From Streptomyces griseoviridis (GTDB taxonomy: Bacteria > Actinomycetota > Actinomycetes > Streptomycetales > Streptomycetaceae): a DNA stretch of 64,000 nt. The notes beneath the pieces are model-generated. The model had not been told where the DNA came from, searched no databases, and worked only from the letters and a program-made list of their open reading frames with translations. Position 1 is the first letter of the stretch. Each line of letters starts with the position of its first letter. The stretch is taken from NCBI RefSeq assembly GCF_005222485.1, contig NZ_CP029078.1, forward strand, positions 3,717,501-3,781,500, read 5' to 3'. The translations under genes and the position numbers were made by a program. This document shows positions 9,241-18,918 of this stretch, one piece after another.

Positions 9241-10605
9241 TCAGCCGCGGATGAGGGCCAGTGCCTCGTCGCGCACCTTGGCCATCGTCGCCTCGTCCCG
9301 CGCCTCGGCGTTCAGCCGCAGCAGCGGTTCGGTGTTGGAGGGGCGGACGTTGAACCACCAGTCGGCGGCGGAGACGGTGAGGCCGTCGAGTTCGTCGAGG
9401 GTGATGCCGTCGGCGCCCTGGTAGGCGGCCTTGATCGCGGCGAGGCGGCCGGTCTGGTCGTCGACGGTGGAGTTGATCTCGCCGGAGCCGACGTAGCGGT
9501 CGTACTCGGCGACGAGGGCCGAGAGCGGGCCGTCCTGGCCGCCGAGGGCCGCGAGGACGTGCAGGGCGGCGAGCATGCCCGTGTCGGCGTTCCAGAAGTC
9601 CTTGAAGTAGTAGTGCGCGGAGTGCTCGCCACCGAAGATCGCGCCCGCGCGCGCCATCTCGGCCTTGATGAAGGAGTGCCCGACGCGGGTGCGCACCGGG
9701 GTGCCGCCGTGCTCCTCGACCACCTCGGGGACCGACCAGGACGTGATCAGGTTGTGGATGATCACGCCGTGTCCGCCGTTGCGGGCGAGTTCGCGCGCGG
9801 CCACCAGGGCGGTGACCGCCGACGGGGAGACCGGGTCGCCGTGTTCGTCGACGACGAAGCAGCGGTCGGCGTCGCCGTCGAAGGCGATCCCGAGGTCGGC
9901 GCCCTCCTCGCGGACGCGCCGCTGGAGGTCGACGATGTTGGCCGGGTCGAGGGGGTTGGCCTCGTGGTGGGGGAAGGTGCCGTCCAGCTCGAAGTACATC
10001 GGGACCACGGTCAGCGGGAGGCCGGCGAAGACCGTGGGGACCGTGTGACCGCCCATGCCGTTGCCCGCGTCGACCACGACCTTCAGGGGGCGTACCGAGG
10101 TCAGGTCCACGAGCGAGCGGAGGTGGGCCGCGTACTCCTCCAACGTGTCCCGCGAACCGATGGTTCCCGGGGTCGCGACGGGTTCGGGGGCGCCCGTGTC
10201 GCTCCAGCGCTCGGCGAGTTCGCGGATCTCGGTGAGGCCAGTGTCCTGGCCGACGGGTGCCGCGCCCGCCCGGCACATCTTGATGCCGTTGTACTGGGCC
10301 GGGTTGTGCGAGGCGGTGAACATCGCGCCGGGCAGGTCGAGCGCGCCGGAGGCGTAGTAGAGCTGGTCGGTGGAGCAGAGGCCGATCTCGGTCACGTCCG
10401 CCCCGCGCGCGGCGGCCCCGCGCGCGAAGGCCCGCGACAGGCCGGGCGACGAGGGCCGCATGTCGTGCCCGGTCACGATCGCGTCGGCGCCGGTCACCTG
10501 GACGAAGGCGGCCCCGAACAGCTCGGCGAGGGACTCGTCCCACTGGTCGGGGACGACTCCGCGCACGTCGTACGCCTTCACGATCCGCGTGAGATCAGCA
10601 GCCAC
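9241..10605 (-). CDS. manB: Phosphomannomutase/phosphoglucomutase
   Basis: Converts mannose-6-phosphate to mannose-1-phosphate, between ManA and ManC. The 454-residue enzyme shows all four alpha-phosphohexomutase domains: YDVRGV at residue 13, the phosphoserine loop MFTASHNPAQYNG near 97-109, the metal loop FDGDADRC near 237, the sugar-binding GEHSAHYYF near 327, and the phosphate-binding RPSNTEPLLRLN near 424. The start is GTG. Dual specificity for glucose phosphates is common in this family. Confidence 0.95.
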   Translation of the reverse strand: MAADLTRIVKAYDVRGVVPDQWDESLAELFGAAFVQVTGADAIVTGHDMRPSSPGLSRAFARGAAARGADVTEIGLCSTDQLYYASGALDLPGAMFTASHNPAQYNGIKMCRAGAAPVGQDTGLTEIRELAERWSDTGAPEPVATPGTIGSRDTLEEYAAHLRSLVDLTSVRPLKVVVDAGNGMGGHTVPTVFAGLPLTVVPMYFELDGTFPHHEANPLDPANIVDLQRRVREEGADLGIAFDGDADRCFVVDEHGDPVSPSAVTALVAARELARNGGHGVIIHNLITSWSVPEVVEEHGGTPVRTRVGHSFIKAEMARAGAIFGGEHSAHYYFKDFWNADTGMLAALHVLAALGGQDGPLSALVAEYDRYVGSGEINSTVDDQTGRLAAIKAAYQGADGITLDELDGLTVSAADWWFNVRPSNTEPLLRLNAEARDEATMAKVRDEALALIRG

Positions 10606-10709
10606 GGCCAGCCCTTCCGAAGTCCTGTGGGTCGCCTCAAACTACCCGGAGCGGATGGCCGTGCGCTGTGCGGACGCCCTGGGGGCGGGCGGGGCGGGCG
10701 CGCGGCGGC

Positions 10710-12326
10710 TCAGGGCAGCGTCCAGCCGAGGACCGGGGTGCTCTGGCCGACCACGATCAGGCACATCACCAGCAGCAGTCCCACGCTCCACGGCAGCACC
10801 TTGCGCAGCACGTCCCCCTCGCGTCCGGCGAGACCCACGGCCGCGCAGGCGATGGTCAGGTTCTGCGGGGAGATCATCTTGCCGAGGACACCGCCCGAAC
10901 TGTTGGCGGCGGCGAGGAGTTCGGGCGACAGGCCCGACTCGCGGGCGGCGGTCACCTGGAGGGCGCCGAACAGCGCGTTGGCGGACGTGTCGGAGCCGGA
11001 GACGGCCACGCCGAACCAGCCGAGCACCGGTGACAGGAAGGCGAGTCCGGCGCCCGCCGCCGCCACGCAGTAGCCGATCGTCGCGGCCTGTCCCGAGAGG
11101 TTCATGACGTACGCGAGGGCGAGCACGGAGGTCACGGTGAGGATCGCGAACCTCAACTCGCGCACGGTGGCGAGCCATTCCGCGGCCGCCACGCGCGCGT
11201 GCACGCCGAGCACGACGGCGGCGGCCACCCCGGCGATCAGTACGAGCGTGCCGCCGGTGGAGACGACCGGCCAGCTGAAGACGTTGCCGCCGACCCGCGC
11301 GCCGTGCGCGTCCACGACGTCGAGGAAGGGCCAGTCGAAGGTCCGGGTCGCCCGCGCCAGCCAGTCCTTGACGGCGGGGATCTGGGCGACCGAGAAGACC
11401 ACCACGATCAGCGCGTACGGGGTGTAGGCGCGCAGCACCTCGGGGCGCGGGTCCCGCTGGTCGAAGTCCTCGCCGCGCGCGCCGGTGAGCACGGAGGCGC
11501 GGACCGTCTCCGCGGCGGGCACGCGCGCGTGCGGTACGGCGACCAGGGCGCCCGCGCCGATCAAGGAGGCGGCGATGTCGGCGAGTTGCGCGGAGACGTA
11601 GTTGGAGGCGGCGAACTGGGCGGCGGCGAAGGCGACTCCGCACACCAGGGCGGGCACCCAGGTCTCGCGCAGTCCGCGCCTGCCGTCCACCAGGCCGACC
11701 AGCACGAGCGGCACCACCAGGGCGAGCAGCGGGGTCTGACGGCCCACCACGGAGGCGACGGTGTCCAGTGGCAGCCCGGTCACCTGGGCGAGGGTGACGA
11801 CCGGGGTGCCCATGGCGCCGAAGGCGACCGGCGCGGTGTTGGCGACCAGACAGACCACGGCCGCGCGCACCGGGTCGAAGCCGAGGGCGACGAGCATGAC
11901 CGAGCAGATCGCGACGGGGGCGCCGAATCCGGCGAGGGCCTCCAGGAGGGCGCCGAAGCAGAAGGCGACGACGAGCGCCTGGACGCGCGGGTCGTCGGAG
12001 AGGCGTCCGAAGGAGCGGCGCAGGACGTCGAAGTGGCGGGTGCGGACGGTCATCCGGTACACCCACAGGGCGTTGACGACGATCCAGAGGATGGGGAAGA
12101 GGCCGAAGGCGGCGCCCTGGGCGGCGCTGGAGAGGGTCTGGTCCAGGGGCATGCGGTAGGCGAGGCAGGCGACCAGAACGGCCGTCAGGAGGCCGCTGAG
12201 GCCCGCGAGATGGGCTTTCATCCGGACGCCGCCGAGCAGGACCAGGACGATCACCAGGGGCAGCGCGGCGACGAGGGCGGAGAGGCCGAGCGAGTCGGCG
12301 ACGGGTCGCAACTGCTGGACGTACAC
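10710..12326 (-). CDS. L-lactate permease (LctP family)
   Basis: A 538-residue inner-membrane protein with about twelve to fourteen hydrophobic helices, starting LVAALPLVIVLVLLGGVRM near residue 20. Family signatures are visible: AFCFGALLEALAGFGAPVAI near 120, MGTPVVTLAQVTGLPL near 172, and SGSDTSANALFGALQ near 435 with ANSSGGVLGKMISPQNL near 468. The family imports L-lactate, D-lactate or glycolate with protons. The start codon is GTG. No lactate dehydrogenase or regulator sits next to it, so its physiological substrate is inferred from the family. Confidence 0.9.
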   Translation of the reverse strand: MYVQQLRPVADSLGLSALVAALPLVIVLVLLGGVRMKAHLAGLSGLLTAVLVACLAYRMPLDQTLSSAAQGAAFGLFPILWIVVNALWVYRMTVRTRHFDVLRRSFGRLSDDPRVQALVVAFCFGALLEALAGFGAPVAICSVMLVALGFDPVRAAVVCLVANTAPVAFGAMGTPVVTLAQVTGLPLDTVASVVGRQTPLLALVVPLVLVGLVDGRRGLRETWVPALVCGVAFAAAQFAASNYVSAQLADIAASLIGAGALVAVPHARVPAAETVRASVLTGARGEDFDQRDPRPEVLRAYTPYALIVVVFSVAQIPAVKDWLARATRTFDWPFLDVVDAHGARVGGNVFSWPVVSTGGTLVLIAGVAAAVVLGVHARVAAAEWLATVRELRFAILTVTSVLALAYVMNLSGQAATIGYCVAAAGAGLAFLSPVLGWFGVAVSGSDTSANALFGALQVTAARESGLSPELLAAANSSGGVLGKMISPQNLTIACAAVGLAGREGDVLRKVLPWSVGLLLVMCLIVVGQSTPVLGWTLP

Positions 12327-12549
12327 GGGCGCCTCCCCGGTCCGGTTCCATGATGCGGAAAGGTGATTTCTTGATTCCGCTCAGGAAATGGTCGTGTCCG
12401 CGACAAGAACGAGTCAATGGGCGCGCACGGACGACCGGGCCGGGACAGGATCCGCGAGGGTGTCTGCGCCGGCGGGGGCGCGAGGAAGGGAAGAGGGCGA
12501 CGGGAGGAGCGCGAGGAAACCGTTCAGCGGCTGCCGGTGAAGGCGGTCG

Positions 12550-12969
12550 TCAGTTGTCCGGGGAGCGCAGCACGCGCAGATGGCCCCGGCGCGCGACCTC
12601 CATCGGGTCCGCCCCGCGGGCGCCCCCGGCCTGCGCCCTGCGCTCCTGCGGGCGGGCCGCCTCGCGGACCGCGTTGGCCAGCGCCTCCAGGTCGTCACCG
12701 CTCGGGCGGGCCGGGGCCGAGCTGTCGAGGAGCCGGACGACCTCCCAGCCGCGGGGCGCGGTGAGACGCTCGGAGTGCTCGGCGCACAGGTCGTAGCAGT
12801 GGGGTTCCGCGTAGGTGGCGAGCGGGCCGAGGACCGCGGTCGAGTCGGCGTAGACGTACGTCAGCGTCGCTACGGCGGGACGGCCGCAAGCGGTGCGAGA
12901 ACAGCGACGTACAGGGCTCACGACGTTGGACGGTACCGCACTCTTGAACGGGCCGCGACGACTCTCCAC
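12550..12969 (-). CDS. DUF3499 family protein
   Basis: A 139-residue protein of the actinobacterial DUF3499 family. It carries four cysteines in a zinc-ribbon-like layout, CSRTACGRPAVATLTY near residue 22 and EPHCYDLCAEHSERL near 55, followed by a charged tail. The GTG at 12969 is chosen because GGAG lies eight bases upstream; the frame is open further but without coding character. The function of the family is unknown; the Cys pattern suggests metal binding. It is divergent from the zincin-like gene, as I recall from other Streptomyces. Confidence 0.8.
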   Translation of the reverse strand: MESRRGPFKSAVPSNVVSPVRRCSRTACGRPAVATLTYVYADSTAVLGPLATYAEPHCYDLCAEHSERLTAPRGWEVVRLLDSSAPARPSGDDLEALANAVREAARPQERRAQAGGARGADPMEVARRGHLRVLRSPDN

Positions 12970-13272
12970 CAGGTCACTCCACCGTGTCGTGTTGTGAAAC
13001 GCCCCACACGTCCCTTTCGGCACACCCACCTGACCTGCGCGGACGCGCACTGACAGGGTGTCATGCAACCCGCACCCGATCAACACTCGGTACAAACGCA
13101 CCAATTGTCTCGCACGCAACGGTCCTGCGGCATACCAGAACGAGCCCAACCTTGGCTGGAATGATCGCCTCGCGCCAGGCGGTCCGGGCGTGCCCCGGCG
13201 CGGCCCCGGCGCGGCCCCGATGCAGCGTGGGGGCGGGCGTGCGGCCCCGCCGAGGACTACGCTTCAGCGGTG
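12970..13272. other. Divergent promoter gap
   Basis: About 300 bases between the DUF3499 gene and the zincin-like gene. The middle (about 13085-13150) is less GC-rich than its surroundings and is the likely promoter region for both. I could not pick a convincing -35/-10 pair. Confidence 0.4.
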
Positions 13273-13722
13273 ATGGACAGCCCCGTACCGCCCCGAGCCA
13301 CAGGTCCAGGACCCCGCCGTCGTGACCGCCACGGCCGGGGGATGCGCGGACCGATCGCGCCGCCCCAGGTGCCGCTCGCGGCGAGCCGCGCCGACGCGTT
13401 CGCGGACCTGGTGCGGGACTCCGTGGAGCGGCTGGAGCGGCGGTGGCCGCAGCTCGCCGAGATCGACTTCCTGGTCCTCGAGGTGCCGCGCCTCGACGGC
13501 CCCGGCACCACCTGGAACGACGAGGCCGTGCCGCTGGGCGGCACGATCGCGGCCCGCGACGGGCAGCCCGCGCGCGTGGTCGTCTACCGGCGGCCGGTGG
13601 AGATCCGCGTGAAGGGCCGCGACGAGCGGGCCGCGCTGGTGCACGAGGTTGTCGTCGAGCAGGTCGCCGAACTGCTGGGCCTGACCCCGGAGACGGTCGA
13701 CCCGCGCTACGGGGAGGAGTGA
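13273..13722 (+). CDS. Zincin-like metallopeptidase-family protein with altered active site
   Basis: A 149-residue protein resembling the small zincin-like (DUF1025) family. Residues 30-60 are helical, followed by strand segments IDFLVLEVPRLDGP and ARVVVYRRPVEIR. The position where the family carries HExxH reads HEVVVEQVAELLGL near residue 120, so the second zinc-binding His is replaced by Val. Either metal binding differs or proteolytic activity is lost. The start is ATG 13273; an overlapping GTG three bases upstream is also possible. It is transcribed away from the DUF3499 gene. Confidence 0.7.
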   Translation: MDSPVPPRATGPGPRRRDRHGRGMRGPIAPPQVPLAASRADAFADLVRDSVERLERRWPQLAEIDFLVLEVPRLDGPGTTWNDEAVPLGGTIAARDGQPARVVVYRRPVEIRVKGRDERAALVHEVVVEQVAELLGLTPETVDPRYGEE

Positions 13723-13762
13723 CCTTCCCGGTCACCCTTCCCCGCGGCCCGTCCCCCGCAGG

Positions 13763-15259
13763 TCACTTCTGGAGCACCGACAGGTCCTGCCGCGCCCGCG
13801 GCACCGACACCGTGCCCCGGTCGTCGGAGAGCGTCTGGACCGTGAAGCCCGGGACGCCGCCCTCCGTGGCCGCGAGGGTGCGGGAGGCGTAGACCGGGCC
13901 GCCGGAGAGCGGTTCGACGGTCAGCGCGTAGCCGCCCTTCCCGCCGCTCGGGGTGGGCGCGGCCACGTCCTGGGTGGTACCGCCCTTGATCGTGAACGTC
14001 TTGGACGCCGCGGTGCCGCCCTCGCTGCCCGCCGACGCCGTCACCTTCACCTGGGCACCCGCGCGCGGGGCGGTGATCGACAGGGTGGAGCCCTTGGCGT
14101 TGTTGTCGGCGGACGTCGCGCGGGCGCCGACCGCGCCGGCCGCCGGGATGAACGCCGTCTCCTGGGCCGCGCCCTTGCCGCGCACGACCCGCAGCGCCGC
14201 GACCACCGGCACGGACCGGCCGGTCTGCGTCAGCACCAGGGAGCCGGCCTCGCCCCGGGTGATGTCCCCGAGGTCGGCGGCGGCCGTCATGCCCGCCTTG
14301 ACGTGGAGTTCGCCGTTGCCCGCGGGGGTGATCAGGCCGGTCGGGGAGGCGAGCTTCACGGTGAGGTCGGCGTCCGCGTCGCCCGGCGCGAAGGCGATCA
14401 GCCGGACCGCGGTGGCGTCCTTGGGGATGCCGGGCAGCACCAGGCTGCCCGCCGGGTCGGTGGCGGCGGCCAGCCAGTCGCCGCCGATCTTGTCGTCGAG
14501 CGCCTGGACGGCGGCGCCCACCCGCCCGCTGCGGACGTTCACGTGGACCGTGAGGTTGGTCTGCTTCTCAGGGGTGAGCGTGGAGAGCAGGATCGGCTCG
14601 CTGGAGTGCGGCGGGACGGTGAGGTTCTCCCCCACCTGCGAGGCGATCGCGCCGTCCTTGCCGTACAGCTCGATGTCGACGACGGCGGCGGAGTCGTCCG
14701 GGTTGGTGAGGTGGACGTAGTCGGTGCGGTCGGCGTCGGTGCTGGCGCCCGGGAACCAGAACGAGGTGTCGGGGGGCGTGCAGTTGACGCCCTGGAGGCC
14801 GCGTCCGGTGCCGGCGGCGACCTCCGTGGTCTGCTGCACCGTCCACCCCGGGGCGAACTTGCCCTCGGCGGAGCCGATCAGCGCGGGCGCGTCGCTGCCC
14901 GAGGTGTCCCCGGTGGCGGGCGTGCCGGGGGCCTTGGGCGTGACGACGGGCTTGCCCGCCTTCTTCTTGCCGGTCTTGCCGCCCTTGCCGTCCGCCGACT
15001 CCTCGGTGGCGGCCGTCAGTTCGGCCTTGCCCGCGCTCTCCGTGCCCTTGGTGACGGGCGTGAACGACGTGAACGAGGTGTCGGCGAGGTCCGAGGTGCT
15101 CGGCGCCGGGCAGAGCAGGCTGGTGCGCTCCACCGGCAGCACGGCCGCGGCCCGTTCGGGTTCCTTCGTGGCGGCGGCCGGTTCGGACATCGAGGCGAAG
15201 CCGGTGATCGCGGCGAGCGCGGCCGTGCCGGCGAGCAGGGAGAGGGTGCTGCGGTTCAC
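13763..15259 (-). CDS. Secreted DUF5719-family protein
   Basis: A 498-residue exported protein. The GTG start is followed by a signal-like segment STLSLLAGTAALAAITGF, then a Lys/Gly/Thr-rich low-complexity linker (about residues 80-125, GKGGKTGKKKAGKP), and beta-rich extracellular domains from about 150 (TDYVHLTNPDDSAAVVDIELYG) of the DUF5719 type found in actinobacterial wall-associated proteins. Its GTG start overlaps the stop codon of the glycosyltransferase gene by four bases (GTGA), so the two are translationally coupled and probably act together at the envelope. The substrate or ligand is unknown. Confidence 0.75.
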   Translation of the reverse strand: MNRSTLSLLAGTAALAAITGFASMSEPAAATKEPERAAAVLPVERTSLLCPAPSTSDLADTSFTSFTPVTKGTESAGKAELTAATEESADGKGGKTGKKKAGKPVVTPKAPGTPATGDTSGSDAPALIGSAEGKFAPGWTVQQTTEVAAGTGRGLQGVNCTPPDTSFWFPGASTDADRTDYVHLTNPDDSAAVVDIELYGKDGAIASQVGENLTVPPHSSEPILLSTLTPEKQTNLTVHVNVRSGRVGAAVQALDDKIGGDWLAAATDPAGSLVLPGIPKDATAVRLIAFAPGDADADLTVKLASPTGLITPAGNGELHVKAGMTAAADLGDITRGEAGSLVLTQTGRSVPVVAALRVVRGKGAAQETAFIPAAGAVGARATSADNNAKGSTLSITAPRAGAQVKVTASAGSEGGTAASKTFTIKGGTTQDVAAPTPSGGKGGYALTVEPLSGGPVYASRTLAATEGGVPGFTVQTLSDDRGTVSVPRARQDLSVLQK

Positions 15260-18200
15260 TGCTGACTCCCGTCGGGGCGATCGGGGTTGTTCGGGTGCGG
15301 CTGCCCCGCCTGGTCGTACCGGGGGTCGTAGCCCTGCTGCTGGTACGAGGGGTCGTAGGGCTGCTGCTCGTAGCTCCCCTGGGAGCCGTCGTAGGCGTAC
15401 GGGTCGTACTGGCCGCCCTGGTAGGGGTCGGCCTGGTACGTCTGGTCGTAGCCGCCCGCCGGGTACTGCCGCTGGTCGCCGTAGCCGCCGTACTCGGCGC
15501 CCGCGTACGGGTTCTGGTCCCACTCGCCGTAGGACTGCTGCTGCGGGATCGCCGCCGCCGTCTCCTCCTGCGGAGCGTGTTCTGCGTGTTCTGCGTGTTC
15601 GGCGTGTTCTGGGTGTCCCGCCTGTTCCGGGTGTTCGGTCTCCTCGGCCTGGGCGCGCAGACGGCGGGCGCGGCGGCCCTCGCCGGCCTCGGCCTGGGTC
15701 GGGATCTCCGGCTCGTCCGGAAGGTCGTCGTCGACGACGCGACGGCGCCCCGGCAGGGCCAGCACGACCAGGACGAGGGCGAGCAGGCCCTGCCCCCACA
15801 TCCAGGCGGTGTGGGTGATCGGGGCGTCGTAGGTGACGTCGAGCCGGCCGCCCGCGGCGGGCAGCCGGAAGCCCTGGGCCCAGCCGTCGACGGTGGTGCG
15901 GGTGAGCGGCTTGCCGTCCAGGGTGGCCGTCCAGCCCTCGGCCGCGGTGTCGGCGAGGCGCAGGACGCGGCCGTCGGCGCCGGCCGGGATCTCCGTGTGG
16001 ATCTCGACGGGTCCCGCGGCGACGGGCTGCGCGGCGCCGGTGCCGGAGGCCGGGGTGATGGTGGCGCGGGCCACCTCCTGGTTGACCCGCCACAGGGCGC
16101 TGCCGCCCTGCTGGCTGAGCCGGCTCAGTCCGGGGGTGGCGTCCAGGACGCGGGTGACCTGACGCGGGGTGCCCTTGTGGACGAGGACGTAGCGGACCGC
16201 GAACTTGCCGAGCTGGTCGGACTGGTCGGCGCCCGATCCCGCCGCCAGGTTGGCGACGACCTTGTCCAGGACGGCGTTGCCGCCGGCGGCCGCGGCGAGG
16301 TCGGCGTCGCCGAGGCGGGCGCCCGAGCCGCGGACCAGGGTGTAGGCCACGCGCGCGGTGGAGTCGCTGTCGAGGACCAGGGTGCGGGCCTGGTCCCTGG
16401 TGCCGCTGTCCTCGGCGACGAACGCGGGCACCTGGACGGGGTCACGGCGTTCGAGGGGGCCGTCGGCGCCGCGGATCATCCAGCCCGCGGCGATGAGCAG
16501 CGGGCCCGCGGCGGCCGCGAAGGCGATCAGCGCGGCCACCGGCTGGCGCCAGCCGAAGCTCTGCTCGGCGACCCGGGAGCGGGCGCCGTCGGCGCCGAGG
16601 ACGGCGGCGGCCAGCAGGGCGAGGCCGTAGACGAGGGTGGCGGGTCCTGCCCAGGTGGAGCCGTTGGACAGCACCGCGAAGACCAGGCCGACCAGGGCGA
16701 CCAGCCAGGACGCCCAGATCCCGAACTGCCGTTCGGAGCGCAGCAGGGCGGCGAGCGCGGCCAGCACGATGCCGATGAGCATCAGCCCGCTGACCGTGCC
16801 GGGGCCGCCGGGGCTGGCGCCGAGCAGGTCGAGCGCGGAGGCGGCCGAGGAGCCGTACTCCAGGCCCGCCTCCTTGAAGAAGCCGAACGGGAGCAGCGAG
16901 AGCGACCACGGCGCGAGGACCAGCAGGGGCGTGCCGAGCTGGGCGAGGAAGCGCGGGCCGTAGGCGGTGATCTCGGTGCGGCGCACGGCCAGGACGGCGA
17001 CGCCGAGCAGCAGCGCGACCGGCCACACGATCGGGGTGAACGCCGTGGTGACCGTCAGGAGCAGGGCGTACGCCCAGGTCGCGCGCCAGCTGCCGCGCGC
17101 TCCCGAGCTGTGGGCGAGACCGCTGGCGGCGACGCCCGCGCGGGCCATCAGCGGCAGCAGCACGGCCAGCACGGCGGTGCCGAGCCTGCCGCCCGCGAGC
17201 GCGCCGGTGGCGGCGGGCAAAAAGGCGTAGACGACGGCCGCCCAGGCGCGCAGCAGCCGTGACTCGACGAGCGGGCGGGAGGCGAAGTACGCCGTGAGTC
17301 CCGCGAGCGGTACCGAGCAGACCATCAGGACGGTGAGCGCGAGGCCGGTCGAGCCGAACAGCAGGGTGGCGAGCGCCGCGACGACGGCGAGGTACGGCGG
17401 TGCGGAGGGGATGCCTCCGGTGCCGACCGGGTGCCAGGCGTCGAGGTAGTGGGACCACAGCTCGGAGGCGTCGGCCGGGGCGGGCAGCAGGGCTCCGCCG
17501 GAGAGCGCGCCGGTGCCGAGCAGGGAGCGGCAGGCGGCGAGCGAGACCAGCAGCAGCATCAGGAAGAGCATCGGCCCCGGCTTGCGGGCGATGCGCTTGA
17601 GGCGGGCGAACTGCTCGATCTCCAGGAAGTCGGCGTCGTCGCCGCCGGGTCCCGACTCGATGCCGCCGCCGTGCCGGCCCGCGCCCGAGGTGACCTCGGG
17701 GTCGGAGTTGTCGACGAAGCTGCCCGCGGCCTGTTCGACGGTGGCCCTGATGGTCGCTCCGGGCGGCGGGAACAGCGCCCGCAGCTCCTCCTTGTCGATC
17801 TGCGGGCTGCCCCGGCCGCGCCGTCCGGCGATGATCCGCTCGGGGCGCAGCAGGGTGCCCAGCAGGCCGCGGATCTCGTCGAGGGCCTGTCCCGGCACCT
17901 TGCCGACGAGGTAGGCGAGGGTCCGCAGGACGGTGCCGAGGACCAGGCGCAGCAGCACCCAGGGCAGCGCGGCGCCGCGGACGTTGACGAGGAGGGTGTA
18001 GGCGGCGCCGGCCTTGTCGACCTTGTGCGGGGAGGCGGCGGTGCGGCCCACGCAGTCGACGGCGCGGCGCTCGCGGGAGGCGGCCTCGGCGTGCCGGACG
18101 ACGGCCTCGGGGGCGACCAGGACGCGGTGGCCCGCCAGGTGGGCGCGCCAGCACAGGTCGACGTCGTCGCGCATGAGCGGCAGGCGGCGGTCGAATCCGC

Positions 18201-18918
18201 CGAGCTGCTCGAAGACGTCGCGGCGGATCAGCATGCCGGCGGTGGAGACGGACAGCACGGCGCGGACGTGGTCGTGCTGGCCCTGGTCCTGTTCGCGGCG
18301 GTCGAGACCGGTCCAGCGGCGGCCGGAGTTGGCGATGGAGACGCCGACCTCCAGCAGCTGTCTGCGGTCGTACCAGCCGCGGAGCTTGGGGCCGACGACG
18401 GCCACGTCGTCGCGGCCGAGTTCCATCTCGTTGTCGACCACGCGCAGCAGCTGGGCGAGCGCGTCCGGTTCGGGGGCGCAGTCGTCGTGCAGCAGCCACA
18501 GCCACTGGACGGGTTCGCCGTACGGCAGTTCGGGCAGGTCGTAGGCGTCGTCGCGCCAGGTGCGGGTGACGGGGTCCCAGCCGCTCGGCCGCTTCAGGTA
18601 CGGCAGTTCGTCCGGTGTGAGGACGGGTGCCGTGCGGCCTGCCTCCTCGACGGCCTGGCCGAAGCCGGTGCGCCGGGCGAGGTGCAGCACGTGGTCGGCG
18701 CCGAGCGCCTCGGTGACCAGTTGGGCGGAGGCGTCGGCGCTGCCGGTGTCGGCGGCCACCGCGAACTGGACGGGGCGCTCCTGGCCGAGGAGCCCGGACA
18801 GCGCCTCGGGCAGCCAGCGGGCACCGTCATGGGCGACGAGCACCGCCGTCACCACGTGACGCGGGAACTCAGGAGTGGCAGCGTCGTGTTGGGCTGCCGT
18901 ATGGCTGTGCACGGACAT
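15256..18918 (-). CDS. Large membrane-bound family 2 glycosyltransferase
   Basis: A 1220-residue fusion. Residues about 20-280 form a GT-A glycosyltransferase family 2 domain (VTAVLVAHDGARWLPEALSG, a LWLLHDDCAPEPDAL DxD-type motif, and LPLMRDDVDLCWRAHLAGHR). From about 310 to 340 and 450 to 850 there are many membrane helices, then an extracellular beta domain and a last helix near 1030. The C-terminus is unusual: an EHAEHAEHAEHAP run and a long Tyr/Gln/Gly/Pro-rich tail to the end. This architecture suits polymer assembly at the membrane, with the sugar donor and product unknown. Coupled to the secreted DUF5719 gene. Confidence 0.85.
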   Translation of the reverse strand: MSVHSHTAAQHDAATPEFPRHVVTAVLVAHDGARWLPEALSGLLGQERPVQFAVAADTGSADASAQLVTEALGADHVLHLARRTGFGQAVEEAGRTAPVLTPDELPYLKRPSGWDPVTRTWRDDAYDLPELPYGEPVQWLWLLHDDCAPEPDALAQLLRVVDNEMELGRDDVAVVGPKLRGWYDRRQLLEVGVSIANSGRRWTGLDRREQDQGQHDHVRAVLSVSTAGMLIRRDVFEQLGGFDRRLPLMRDDVDLCWRAHLAGHRVLVAPEAVVRHAEAASRERRAVDCVGRTAASPHKVDKAGAAYTLLVNVRGAALPWVLLRLVLGTVLRTLAYLVGKVPGQALDEIRGLLGTLLRPERIIAGRRGRGSPQIDKEELRALFPPPGATIRATVEQAAGSFVDNSDPEVTSGAGRHGGGIESGPGGDDADFLEIEQFARLKRIARKPGPMLFLMLLLVSLAACRSLLGTGALSGGALLPAPADASELWSHYLDAWHPVGTGGIPSAPPYLAVVAALATLLFGSTGLALTVLMVCSVPLAGLTAYFASRPLVESRLLRAWAAVVYAFLPAATGALAGGRLGTAVLAVLLPLMARAGVAASGLAHSSGARGSWRATWAYALLLTVTTAFTPIVWPVALLLGVAVLAVRRTEITAYGPRFLAQLGTPLLVLAPWSLSLLPFGFFKEAGLEYGSSAASALDLLGASPGGPGTVSGLMLIGIVLAALAALLRSERQFGIWASWLVALVGLVFAVLSNGSTWAGPATLVYGLALLAAAVLGADGARSRVAEQSFGWRQPVAALIAFAAAAGPLLIAAGWMIRGADGPLERRDPVQVPAFVAEDSGTRDQARTLVLDSDSTARVAYTLVRGSGARLGDADLAAAAGGNAVLDKVVANLAAGSGADQSDQLGKFAVRYVLVHKGTPRQVTRVLDATPGLSRLSQQGGSALWRVNQEVARATITPASGTGAAQPVAAGPVEIHTEIPAGADGRVLRLADTAAEGWTATLDGKPLTRTTVDGWAQGFRLPAAGGRLDVTYDAPITHTAWMWGQGLLALVLVVLALPGRRRVVDDDLPDEPEIPTQAEAGEGRRARRLRAQAEETEHPEQAGHPEHAEHAEHAEHAPQEETAAAIPQQQSYGEWDQNPYAGAEYGGYGDQRQYPAGGYDQTYQADPYQGGQYDPYAYDGSQGSYEQQPYDPSYQQQGYDPRYDQAGQPHPNNPDRPDGSQQ
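15579..15647. repeat. Nine-base TGTTC-type repeat inside the glycosyltransferase tail
   Basis: About seven imperfect copies of a 9-base unit like GTGTTCTGC encode the repeated Glu-His-Ala/Pro triplets of the C-terminal tail. The reading frame is kept, so copy-number change would lengthen or shorten the tail without frameshift. Confidence 0.8.

Noticed and set aside
12350..12549. Small ORFs between the lactate permease and DUF3499 genes
   Set aside because: Arg/Gly-rich products without ribosome sites or codon bias; treated as noncoding.
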